Below, one piece after another: positions 1 through 7,703 of a DNA stretch of 64,000 nt. A program made the translations under genes and the position numbers. Within the stretch, counting starts at the first letter, position 1. The number at the start of each line of letters is the position of its first letter. The stretch comes from Heyndrickxia acidicola (GTDB lineage Bacteria; Bacillota; Bacilli; Bacillales; Bacillaceae_C). Where the stretch lies: contig NZ_KV440953.1 in the NCBI RefSeq assembly GCF_001636425.1, positions 2,707,441-2,771,440 of the forward strand, read 5' to 3'. Below the pieces are notes generated by a model, which made no database searches, was not told the origin of the DNA, and was given only the letters and a program-made list of their open reading frames with translations.

Positions 1-1
1 C

Positions 2-358
2 TTTACCTTTGTTGAAAAGACCAATGATGATTGGGTGGAGCTGCAAACAGGCGGTCAAACCTACTGGACCCATGATATTAACTTTTACACATTTAAATCT
101 TGTCTTTCAGTTAAGAACCTTGGAAGAGCCACTACTTACGGATTAAATGTACGCACAGGCCCGGGAACCAGCTATCCAAACGTACTAGACCAAAACTCAA
201 ACAATATATCCATTGATCCAACAGAATACATTTCTATTAACCTTAATAAAGACGGATCCCTTGCGATGGACAGTACAAAACAATGGTACAATGTCACCCT
301 TGCAAATGGACAAACCGGCTGGGTAGGTGCAAAATACGTTACATTTGAGCTTCAATAA
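2..358 (+). CDS. SH3-domain secreted/cell-wall protein, 3' end only
   Basis: The reading frame is open from the first bases of the window, so only the last 118 residues are seen. The fragment holds an SH3b-like bacterial module: a conserved NVRTGPGTSYPNV segment and a closing QWYNVTLANGQTGWVGAKYV strand, the pattern of wall-binding SH3 domains in Bacillus hydrolases and peptidases. A preceding stretch (FVEKTNDDWVELQTG...YW) looks like the end of another such module. The catalytic part, if there is one, lies outside the window. A hairpin terminator follows about 105 bp downstream. Domain assignment is good; the role of the whole protein is unknown. Confidence 0.7.
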   Translation, partial: FTFVEKTNDDWVELQTGGQTYWTHDINFYTFKSCLSVKNLGRATTYGLNVRTGPGTSYPNVLDQNSNNISIDPTEYISINLNKDGSLAMDSTKQWYNVTLANGQTGWVGAKYVTFELQ

Positions 359-365
359 GGACTGA

Positions 366-460
366 ACACAGCGTTGTCGTTCACGATTTGATGTTGGCCA
401 TTCGTCGGCCAATAAGTGTTGGAGCTAGACAGAGACTACATCGGTTAAATACTTTATCCT
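366..460. repeat. Degenerate copy of the Bacillus-type palindromic repeat (family A)
   Basis: The stretch ends with GGAGCTAGACAGAGACTACA followed by a GGTTAAATACTTTAT tail, nearly identical to the ends of the copies at 15432-15590 and 54018-54140. The 5' half (ACAGCG...GATGTTG) is only loosely conserved. An inner TTGGCC/GGCCAA inverted repeat is visible. Confidence 0.6.
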
Positions 461-463
461 CTT

Positions 464-497
464 AAAAACTCCGGAAATTTTCATTCCGGAGTTTTTT
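464..497 (+). terminator. Intrinsic terminator
   Basis: An AAAAACTCCGG / CCGGAGTTTTT stem with an 11-nt loop and a T run. It would end transcription of the SH3 gene and can also work on the other strand. Confidence 0.8.
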
Positions 498-656
498 ATA
501 TAGATTCTTTCCCATTATTCTAATGACACTGCAGCATTTTCTTTCAGTGTAATTACAATGTTAAATATTAACATATAATTTGTGAAATTTAGCAAATATA
601 TAAATAACCATTATTCTTAGAAACATTATGCCAGCTTCAAAACAAATAGGGATAAA

Positions 657-952
657 GTGGAGATAACAGCAGAGTTAAGAAGAATTCGCATTACATTGAT
701 TTTTATAGCCATTTTCATGGTATTTACAGGACAGAGCCACACGGTAACAAATGAGGGACATGACAACGAAAACCCAAATTTAAATTTATCCAACATGGTT
801 CCGCTTGAAAATGGGTATTTCGGGGTCTTATCCGTTGATATCTAGGGTTCTTCAAAAGTAGTAGATATTTATTTTTATGATAAATAGAAAAATGAACTGA
901 TATTTAAAAAAGAAGAAAACCTGGATGACATCAATAATTCCTCACCCCAATA
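657..952 (+). pseudogene. Decayed small membrane/secreted protein gene with two in-frame TAG codons
   Basis: A GTG start at 657 (AGGGAT upstream) opens a frame with an N-terminal membrane segment (ITLIFIAIFMVFTG) and a soluble part ending at TAG 843-845. The same frame then continues with protein-like sequence (GSSKVVDIYFYDK), a second TAG, and KNELIFKKEENLDDINNSSP before TAA at about 950. Three consecutive coherent segments in one frame suggest an eroded gene of about 98 codons. No family recognised. The start codon is uncertain. It could instead be a short 62-residue protein. Confidence 0.4.
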
Positions 953-1200
953 AGAGGAGTGAACTTCAGAAGGCTGTCCGTCTTTTCGAAATATCTATCC
1001 CTAACCACTACTTCTTGGACGTGCTGGCATTACAAGCTGATCCATGTTGTAGACCCTTTTTCCACTTTTCCTTCTCACCCATCGCCCTGTCACAATCTTT
1101 CCACATCCTAAAACCCAACATGATTGTGTAAAATCCCTTATAATAGTAATGATATAAATAGAAACAATACTATTTGCTGTTTATCAAGGAGCTGAACAAA

Positions 1201-2601
1201 ATGAAAACGGCAGTTGTAATTGGCGGGGGAATTACTGGTCTTTCCGCTATGTACTATCTTCAACAATTAAAGCATTCTCTCAAAATAAATCTTAAATTAA
1301 TACTAGTAGAAGAAAAGTCTTTGCTTGGCGGTAAAATTAGTACCATTAAAAACGATGACTTTATTATGGAAACAGGAGCCGATTCCATTGTAGCACGTAA
1401 AGAGGGAGTTTCTGAGCTAATCAGCGACCTTCAATTAGAGGATGCAATGGTAAACAATGCAACCGGAAAATCCTTCATCTATCACCAGCAGAAGCTTTTG
1501 CCCATTCCAGATGATACTATATTCGGCATTCCTATGAGCAAGGAATCCCTTTTTAGCAGCGAATTGGTTTCTGAAGAAGGAAAAAAGGAAGCATTAAAGG
1601 ACCTCACCACCCAAAACAGCTCATTTACAAAGGACAGCTCTGTCGGCGAATTTCTCGAGGCTTTTTTAGGAAAAGAATTGGTTCAAAATCAAATTGCACC
1701 CGTTTTATCCGGTGTATACTCAGGAAAGCTGAATGAACTTACACTGGCAACAACGCTCCCCTATCTATTGGAGTATAAAAATAAATATGGGAGCATTATA
1801 AAGGGATTGGGTGAAAACAAACAAAAATTCCAATCAGGCGGCAATAAAAAGTTTGCCTCTTTTAAAGATGGACTCTCAGCCATTATCGACAGACTTGAAG
1901 AAAAAATAACCCCTGATGTGGAAGTTTTAACAGAAATGAAAGCCACAAAATTGGCACGGCGTGAAGACGGTGGCTACGTCATTTCATTTGAAAACCATGA
2001 AGAGATTGAAACAGATTATGCGGTATTAAGCATCCCCCATAATGCAGCAAAATCCCTTCTTCAGTCAGATGAGCTTGAACACCATTTTAATCAGTTGGAA
2101 GACTCTTCTCTGATCAGTGTTTATCTTGGCTTTGATATTCCGGATGAGCAGCTGCCTGCAGACGGAACCGGATTTATCGCTCCCGAAAACAGCGGATTGG
2201 TATGTAATGCTTGTACCTGGACGAGTCGAAAATGGACACATACGTCCAAGCACCACCGGCTATTATTAAGATTATTTTATAAAAATACGGACCCCGATGC
2301 CTTTATATACCTAAACCGACTGGATGAAGAAGAGCTGATTCGTGTCGCCCTAAAGGATATTGAAAAAAGCCTTGGCATAACAGGAAAACCAGTTACAGCC
2401 GAAGTAACGAAATGGGATCACCAAATGCCAAAATATCATTTGAAGCACAGAAAGACAATAGAAGCGCTCGACTCCGCTATGTCTGCTGAATTTCCAAATG
2501 TCATTCTTGCTGGCTGCTCTTATTATGGAGTGGGTATAGCGGATTGTATTAAAAATGGAAGGGAAACGGCTCAAAAGATTATTGATTCCCTGACCGTTTA
2601 A
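1201..2601 (+). CDS. hemY: Coproporphyrinogen/protoporphyrinogen III oxidase
   Basis: A flavoprotein of 466 residues that oxidises coproporphyrinogen III (Firmicutes coproporphyrin-dependent route) or protoporphyrinogen IX in haem synthesis. The N-terminus has the FAD dinucleotide-binding motif GGGITGLSA followed by the acidic strand end LVEE and the GGK segment typical of this family. The C-terminus has the FAD-contacting GCSYYGVGIADCIKNGRETA block. ATG 1201 is chosen over an in-frame TTG at 1174 because AAGGAGC lies 10 nt upstream of it. In B. subtilis hemY sits in hemEHY; here it stands alone, so it may be a second paralogue, as some bacilli carry two. A hairpin terminator follows directly. 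Confidence 0.9.
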   Translation: MKTAVVIGGGITGLSAMYYLQQLKHSLKINLKLILVEEKSLLGGKISTIKNDDFIMETGADSIVARKEGVSELISDLQLEDAMVNNATGKSFIYHQQKLLPIPDDTIFGIPMSKESLFSSELVSEEGKKEALKDLTTQNSSFTKDSSVGEFLEAFLGKELVQNQIAPVLSGVYSGKLNELTLATTLPYLLEYKNKYGSIIKGLGENKQKFQSGGNKKFASFKDGLSAIIDRLEEKITPDVEVLTEMKATKLARREDGGYVISFENHEEIETDYAVLSIPHNAAKSLLQSDELEHHFNQLEDSSLISVYLGFDIPDEQLPADGTGFIAPENSGLVCNACTWTSRKWTHTSKHHRLLLRLFYKNTDPDAFIYLNRLDEEELIRVALKDIEKSLGITGKPVTAEVTKWDHQMPKYHLKHRKTIEALDSAMSAEFPNVILAGCSYYGVGIADCIKNGRETAQKIIDSLTV

Positions 2602-2603
2602 GG

Positions 2604-2650
2604 TTAGACCCAGCCTATCAGTAAACTTACTGGCAGGCTGGGTCTTTGTT
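2604..2650 (+). terminator. Intrinsic terminator after hemY
   Basis: The GACCCAGCCTATCAG arm pairs with CTGGCAGGCTGGGTC, followed by a short TTTGTT run; it starts 3 nt after the hemY stop codon. Confidence 0.75.
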
Positions 2651-2763
2651 ATATTGAAGTTTAATAGCAAGCATTACAAAATCGAATGGTTAATAAAAGG
2701 AGGTGCCTAAGATGATAGAAAGATATCCAAAAATAAATAATTAATCAAGGTGAAACAAAGCCT

Positions 2764-3720
2764 TTATAAGTGATATTCCCTATTTCTTCCCTTCCCAGTG
2801 AAAGGAAGTTTCATCTCTTTAAGGAGGTATTTCGCTATGGAGTTTGAGGATAAGAGGAAAAAGTCACACAACTGGCGATTCGTAATTGTATGACTGAATA
2901 GATTGGAATAATCATTTAACGATTCTAAATGAGCTGTTTTAGATACACTATGGCATTTCCTGCATATCCATCTTCCATTTTTCCGCTGCATAGGAAGATT
3001 GAAACATTCGGGACAGTAAACGCCATTTTCAATTTCTCTTTTTTCGATATTGAACTGTCTTAGTACATCATACTCAAGGGGCTCATGCTTTTTTATCAAA
3101 ACTCTTGAAAGCCTGTTCAGTTCTTTTTTGGTTAAAAGCACCATTTTATGTACTCTTTCAAACGTTTCAATCTTCGATATCATGCTTGCACTATGTGTAA
3201 TAATAGGATAATTTTCAGGAGGACGGGAAGTCTTGATTATGGTAGAGGGATTCGTAATCACAATCAGTGTTTTGATAGGAACATCAGGGAATTTATTTGC
3301 GGAAAGCCACTGTTTTAGCTGTCTGTGATGTCGTTTAACCTATGATATGGGGTCCGAAAAGGCTTCTTCCTTACCATTAATTGTACGGATTAATTGGTTA
3401 AAATGATCATCAAAGATGATGCTTCCACTGATATTTTTGGCTTCAATAATAACGAGAAATTTAGAGGACATTAAAAGGGAATCCACTTGAAAATAGGAGT
3501 GTTCATTATTGTTAAGACGCAGATCATGTAATATTAAATAATTCTTTTCAGGCAAAAACTTAAAATGGTAATCTAACGATTGCTCTCCGCGATAACCTGC
3601 ATAACTCTTTGCCAATTCCTCTTCCATAAGCGGCCGTTTTGGGTGAGTTATCGGAATCCTCCGCAGCAAAGCTTCTATTTTTTGAATTTTTATAGGGATT
3701 TTTCGCTCTTTTACAACCAC
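2764..3720 (-). pseudogene. NERD-domain (nuclease-related) protein, interrupted by one amber codon
   Basis: Two open segments lie in the same frame: 3340-3720 (NERD domain, with FFQ/YFQVDSLLMSSKFLVIIEAKNI-type nuclease-fold strands) and 2764-3261 (zinc ribbon CPEC...CRKC and a C-terminal TNRQLCDFFLLSS helix-turn region). The 26 codons between them also read as protein (VKRHHRQLKQWLSANKFPDV). Only TAG at 3340-3342 breaks the gene. Bacillus NERD proteins usually have Gln here, so CAG to TAG is the likely change. The intact product would be about 318 residues. The start is GTG 3720 with GAGAGGAG upstream. An IS256-type element ends about 30 bp upstream of the start and may have removed the promoter. 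The cellular role of the family is unknown. Confidence 0.8.
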
Positions 3721-3836
3721 ATATTCAACTCCTCTCGATTAAGTCTATATAATTGTGTAAAAAGAAAAGGGCCATATCAGCCCTCCATGTTACAATGTTT
3801 TTCTACCACGAAAAAACATAACAGGAGGACATGATA

Positions 3837-5008
3837 ATGACCCAAATTAATTTTACACTAGACTTCGATAAACTAAAAGAGGAAATCGGAAAATCTGATT
3901 TAAACGATATTGTGAAATCCTCTATTGTCCTTGTGTTGAATCAATATATGGAAATGGAAAGAGATCGCTATATACAGGCAGATTCCCATGAGCGTTCATC
4001 AGAACGGACCGATTATCGAAATGGATACTATGAGAGAGAAATGATTGTGAACGTTGGAAAAATCCGTCTTAAAGTGCCTCGGACAAGAAATGGTGAATTC
4101 GCTACGGACGTCTTTGAGAAGTATGCAAGATGTGATAAGGCTTGCTTTTGTCTATGCTGGAGATGGTCGTAAACGGGGTGTCCACTCGTAAAGTCACCAA
4201 GATTATGGAAGAGCTTTGCGGAGAATCCGTCTCAAAGTCCATGGTTTCTAATCTAACCAAAAAGCTGGATCCATTGGTGAATGACTGGGCAAACAGGCCT
4301 TTAAATGTCATGTACTTCCCCTATCTTTTCGTGGATGCCATGTATATTAAAGTTAGGGAGCACAATAAGGTTGTCTCTAAGGCGGTCTACATCGCGATGG
4401 GTGTCAACGAACAAAACAAACGTGAAATCATTGGGTTAAAGGTGGATCATTCCGAAAGTGAAACAAACTGGAGAGAATTATTTGAATCTCTTAAATCCAG
4501 AGGTCTTCAGTCACCGAAGTTAATTATTTCAGATGCTCATCAGGGGTTGAAAGCTGCCATTACCAAAGCCTTCATTGGCACCAGTTGGCAACGTTGTACC
4601 GTACACATGTTGAGAAACATGATTCAAACCATGCCCCGTAAGGACTCGAAAGAGGCACGCTCTCAATTAAAGGCGATTTTTAAGTCCTCTAATTTGGAAG
4701 AGGCTAAAAAGCTTAAAGACGAATTTATGGCCACATATGAAGAACAAAAGGGATACCAAAAAGCCATTCTTATTTTAGACGAGGGCTTTGATGATGCCAC
4801 ACAATTTTATACAGAATCAGAGGACTTCCACATCCATCTCCGTACGACAAACGTGCTGGAGAGATTAAATTCAGAGATTCGACGGCGTGAACAAGTGATT
4901 CGGGTTTTCCCCAATCACCAGTCTGCCTTCCGCTTAATTGGAGCTGTACTGATGGACTATGCCGATACTTTAGATCTAGGTAACCGAAAATTCCTGCATC
5001 CTCAATAA
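3837..5008 (+). pseudogene. IS256-family transposase, frameshifted
   Basis: The 5' part (3837-4139) encodes the N-terminal domain with the family sequence RTDYRNGYYER and LKVPRTRNGEF. The frame then moves by -1 near 4138-4142, and the rest (to 5008) has the DDE core: Asp in YLFVDAMYIKV, Asp in LIISDAHQGLK and Glu in TTNVLERLNSEIRRRE. Together they make a protein of about 390 residues, the normal IS256 length. ATG 3837 has AGGAGG at the right distance. No slippery heptamer is visible at the junction and IS256 elements do not normally use programmed frameshifting, so a one-base deletion is the likely cause. The element is probably inactive on its own. Confidence 0.85.
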
Positions 5009-5053
5009 GGACATTTTATTAAAAGCTTAACTAGGAAAGATAGAGTAAGAAGA

Positions 5054-5093
5054 TTTTGGTTGAGGAGGGGGCTAGCCCCCTCCTCAACCAAAA
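5054..5093. terminator. Perfect 40-bp palindrome, bidirectional terminator of the IS
   Basis: Twenty bases starting TTTTGGTTGAGGAGG pair perfectly with the next twenty, with a CTAG centre and A/T runs on both sides. It lies between the transposase stop and the right IS end and can stop transcription in either direction. Confidence 0.8.
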
Positions 5094-5260
5094 CCCAATA
5101 CTCAGACGTATATTCGTGGTATCCATTGAACATGCTTTTTACACATAATAGTGGACTTGACTCTCCTCTCCTACTAATAGAAGATCTAATCTCTTTGTAT
5201 AGGCAAATAACCTCCTATATGCGTAAATTTAGATGAATTTTTTCAGCCTAGTTCAATGAA

Positions 5261-5360
5261 TCGGGTAAAAAAGTGTGATATTCGGGTAAAAACACACCTT
5301 AATCGGGCGAAAACTGTTTCTAATCGGGTAAAAATTAACGTTAATAGGGTAAATTGGGTA
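5261..5360. repeat. 21-bp direct-repeat array
   Basis: The core TCGGGTAAAAA (variants TCGGGCGAAAA, TAGGGTAAATT) starts at 5261, 5282, 5303, 5324 and 5345, exactly every 21 bp, i.e. two helical turns. The spacers vary but often end in TAA. The array lies between the IS right end and the DUF2500 gene. Function unknown; it could be a protein-binding array. Confidence 0.75.
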
Positions 5361-5495
5361 CAAAGACCTATAATTCCGCACTATTCCATACTGCATTCTA
5401 CACTCATACTCACCGCTCCAATAAGTCCAAAAAATTAACCCCAACCCGCTCCACTCCGTATATAAAACACGCACAAAAAAGGAGTAAAATATCAT

Positions 5496-5912
5496 ATGTT
5501 TGATGATTTCGGTACAATCTCACACTTCGGACCCATTTTTATCGCTGCCATCTTTATCATTGTCATGATTGGTATTCTGGTGCCCATCATTGGATCTATT
5601 GCCCAATGGAGTAAAAATGAAAAGGCTCCCCGCTTGTCCGTTTTGGCTAAAGTAAAAACAATGAGAACAGAAATAAGGAGAAATGGAGATCACTTTGACA
5701 TGCATACCCATACTGACCACTATGTAACATTTGAGGTGGAAAGCGGTGACCGCATAGAATTTTCTTTGACCGGGAGAGAGTATGGAATGCTGGCTGAGGG
5801 CGATTATAAAACATTATCCTTCCAGGGAACGCGATTTTATGGATTTGACCGGATAAGGAATCCTCTGCCTAAAGAAAAAATCTGCAACTATGAGAAATCC
5901 TATTCACATTAG
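5496..5912 (+). CDS. DUF2500-type membrane-anchored protein
   Basis: A protein of 138 residues with one N-terminal membrane helix (about residues 11-35, FIAAIFIIVMIGILVPIIG) and a soluble beta-rich domain (LAKVKTMRTEIRR...YVTFEVESGDRIEFSLTGREYGMLAEGDYKTLSFQGTRFYGF). This layout and the GREYGMLAEGDxGxLxFQGTRF pattern match the DUF2500 family, whose function is unknown. Start supported by AAAAAAGGAG upstream. It appears to be monocistronic, opposite in strand to the following SpoIIS genes. Confidence 0.75.
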   Translation: MFDDFGTISHFGPIFIAAIFIIVMIGILVPIIGSIAQWSKNEKAPRLSVLAKVKTMRTEIRRNGDHFDMHTHTDHYVTFEVESGDRIEFSLTGREYGMLAEGDYKTLSFQGTRFYGFDRIRNPLPKEKICNYEKSYSH

Positions 5913-5973
5913 TGCCTGGAGAACCAATCCAACAGGCACATTGAATGGACATAAAACTGACAGCATATTAAAA

Positions 5974-6117
5974 CTACTCCTTCAGCTCCTGAATCTTTTT
6001 CTTAATTTTAGAATTCAGCACGAGAAGGGGATCATCTGTCTTATTGTACTTTGGCAATTTGCCTGATGCTTTTTCTAAGATAAGCGGGCTCTTCTTTTTT
6101 TTATTTTTCACCTTCAT
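5974..6117 (-). CDS. 47-residue basic protein, candidate third component of the SpoIIS locus
   Basis: ATG 6117 is preceded by GGGAG at a good distance and opens a 47-codon frame: a lysine-rich start (KVKNKKKKS), then SPLILEKASGKLPKY and a C-terminal amphipathic helix ending KIKKKIQELKE. It lies downstream of spoIISB on the same strand, separated by a terminator. The pattern KSPxxxExxxxxLPK followed by a C-terminal helix also occurs in the SpoIISB protein next to it (KSPFFVEQPDTSLPKV), so the two look related by duplication. B. subtilis has a small SpoIISC gene after spoIISB; position and size fit, but I cannot confirm homology. Confidence is for it being a gene. Confidence 0.55.
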   Translation of the reverse strand: MKVKNKKKKSPLILEKASGKLPKYNKTDDPLLVLNSKIKKKIQELKE

Positions 6118-6193
6118 TTGCTCCCATCAATAGTTCAATAGTTATAGTTTATATTACTGGTATAGGCGAAAAATGGTGATTCCAATCCAAACA

Positions 6194-6220
6194 AAAAAGG
6201 CCAGATTTTTGTGGCCTTTT
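6194..6220 (-). terminator. Terminator after spoIISB
   Basis: An AAAAGGCC / GGCCTTTTTT stem with a 10-nt loop begins at the spoIISB stop codon, with a T run on the minus strand. Confidence 0.7.
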
Positions 6221-6410
6221 ACACGCGCCCTGTCCACCCGCTTTTTTCTTTAAGATGGCCCAGCGCTTCTTCACTTTTTTTAAATAATTCTTTTGTATGT
6301 AGAGCCAAAGGAACCTTAGGAAGAGAAGTATCAGGCTGTTCTACAAAAAAAGGTGATTTTGAATTTTCCTTTTGCTCTTTTTTAAATGCTGGTTTGTATA
6401 CTTTTGCCAT
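6219..6410 (-). CDS. spoIISB: SpoIISB-like antitoxin
   Basis: A basic protein of 63 residues encoded just downstream of the SpoIISA-like toxin on the same strand, 77 nt away, as in B. subtilis. The sequence is short and low in structure at the N-terminus (VYKPAFKKEQKENSKSPFF) and ends in a predicted helix (HTKELFKKSEEALGHLKEKSGW), comparable to the HTARIFKENERLIDEYK end of B. subtilis SpoIISB. ATG 6410 is preferred over ATG 6419 because AAGGA lies 9 nt upstream of it. It should neutralise the toxin by binding its cytosolic domain. Identification rests on context, size and weak C-terminal similarity. Confidence 0.75.
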   Translation of the reverse strand: MAKVYKPAFKKEQKENSKSPFFVEQPDTSLPKVPLALHTKELFKKSEEALGHLKEKSGWTGRV

Positions 6411-6487
6411 ATGCCTCATTCCTTTCCTGTCTATTTACTATTTTAACAAATCCCCTCTATCACTACTATACCCAAATGCCTATATTA

Positions 6488-7348
6488 TCACTCTTTTACG
6501 TACCATGTATGAATAATCGCTAAATTAATCAGATAGTCAAAATCAATTTGCAGGACTGGCTCCTTCCAGGAAACTACTGCAATGACCACGGGATGAATTT
6601 TTTGTGTAAAAGGAATGAGTACAATTTGTGTATCCAGCTGGACAATGATTTCTTCATTTAACATTTCAAGCTGCTCTTCCTGGATTTCAACCCCAAGGCT
6701 GATACCGAGATCCTGCTGAAAGGTCTCATCATCTTTTTTGCATATGACCGTTATTTCCTGCCTGCATTCCTCGCCGTAAGTAGACAAAAAGCTTTCCAGG
6801 CTGTTTCGGTAATCATCAATATCTGTCCAATCCTGTTTACTAAAGGCTGATTTATCGACGCGGTCCAAAATCGTCGTAAACAAATGGCTCTTGCTTTTTG
6901 TCTTGACGATCACCTGTTTCATTTCTTCATTTACATTCTCTACTTCACTGACTACGCCGAGCTCTGTCCCGCCAATTTTTGAAATGGTGGGTGTAAGAAA
7001 AAGGGCTAAATCCACGAAAATGAACATTCCTGCATACAGTGTATAGGTCTGCCAATCTGCAGAGCGGAATCCTTTGTCTGAAAGAAGAAAGACAATGCCC
7101 ACGAGAAACAAGAAGTACCAGGTGCGCCTGAGATTTTGCTTGTATTGCCGAAAAAAATTAGGAAATGCCCAGCTGCAGTAAAGCATCACTGCTGCAAAGC
7201 CAATTAATAAATACCATTTATGCGACTGGGCAAATATGAAAAATGGCTTCCCCCAATAGGCATTTAAAATACACACTACGATGATGGCTGCAATAGGTAC
7301 AATAATCTTCCATACTAGCCACGTTCTTTCCTGGCTTGGTTCCTCCAC
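6488..7348 (-). CDS. spoIISA: SpoIISA-like membrane toxin
   Basis: A protein of 286 residues starting at GTG 7348, which has a strong AAAGGAGGAG site; an upstream ATG at 7378 has no such site. There are four hydrophobic segments at about 11-31, 44-63, 76-91 and 101-119, then a cytosolic domain. SpoIISA hallmarks are visible: RRTWYFLFLVGIVFLLSDKG, a conserved acidic FVDLALFLTP segment, IVLIPFTQKI and the final IDFDYLINLA block, which parallel RKTWYLLFVLG, LIPFTIETQ and TEFDYLLFTSL of B. subtilis SpoIISA. The B. subtilis protein has about 248 residues and three TM segments, so this one has an extra N-terminal helix. It perforates or disrupts the membrane when not held by SpoIISB. Confidence 0.85.
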   Translation of the reverse strand: MEEPSQERTWLVWKIIVPIAAIIVVCILNAYWGKPFFIFAQSHKWYLLIGFAAVMLYCSWAFPNFFRQYKQNLRRTWYFLFLVGIVFLLSDKGFRSADWQTYTLYAGMFIFVDLALFLTPTISKIGGTELGVVSEVENVNEEMKQVIVKTKSKSHLFTTILDRVDKSAFSKQDWTDIDDYRNSLESFLSTYGEECRQEITVICKKDDETFQQDLGISLGVEIQEEQLEMLNEEIIVQLDTQIVLIPFTQKIHPVVIAVVSWKEPVLQIDFDYLINLAIIHTWYVKE

Positions 7349-7378
7349 GGTTTCTCCTCCTTTGTTAAGCATGAACAA

Positions 7379-7616
7379 TATCTTTTTGATAATTGAGGCA
7401 TGAAGGCTTCTTTATGCAGCATCTCAATCCCCAGCCGTAGATTACTATACTATATGTCGGGTCATTTACAGACATTCAATGTCCTGCTTGGTCCTGCATG
7501 AACATTTTATAAAAAGGGTTTTGCCATATCTGAAAACATTGATACAAAACCTCTTTCAAAAAGTATACATCACAATACACTTTTTTAAAAAAATTCAGAT
7601 ATATTCACTTCTATTA
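7379..7616. other. Intergenic stretch, no gene seen
   Basis: Between the spoIISA upstream region and the L,D-transpeptidase terminator. It should hold the spoIISA promoter on the minus strand, but I see no confident -35/-10 pair. The short plus-strand frame here has no ribosome binding site. Confidence 0.5.
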
Positions 7617-7652
7617 AAAGACCCCGGATCAAAACAGGATCCGGGGTCTCTC
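7617..7652 (-). terminator. Terminator of the L,D-transpeptidase gene
   Basis: An AGACCCCGGATC / GATCCGGGGTCT stem with loop and a TTTT run on the minus strand, about 50 bp after the stop codon. Confidence 0.85.
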
Positions 7653-7703
7653 TCTGTAACTGGCTGTCATGGACGGGCACACCACGTTACATTTATCACA
7701 CCA

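Larger units (their letters stand above)
3754..5145. mobile_element. IS256-family insertion sequence
   Basis: The ends carry inverted TGTGTAAAAAG / CTTTTTACACA arms (left at 3754, right at 5135-5145) around one transposase frame. The length of about 1.4 kb fits the family. I see no clear 8-9 bp target duplication, which suggests an old insertion. The boundaries are estimates within about 10 bp. Confidence 0.75.

Noticed and set aside
925..1131. Plus-strand frame of 68 codons
   Set aside because: No ribosome binding site, odd composition, and it overlaps the end of the decayed gene at 657.
657..3720. Amber suppression as explanation for three in-frame TAG codons
   Set aside because: No tRNA with CTA anticodon in the array and TAG is used as a normal stop by nearby genes.
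4120..4160. Programmed -1 frameshift in the transposase
   Set aside because: No slippery heptamer at the junction, and IS256-type elements normally use one frame.
5253..5495. Repeat-rich frames on both strands as genes
   Set aside because: They are translations of the 21-bp repeat array; neither has a convincing start site.
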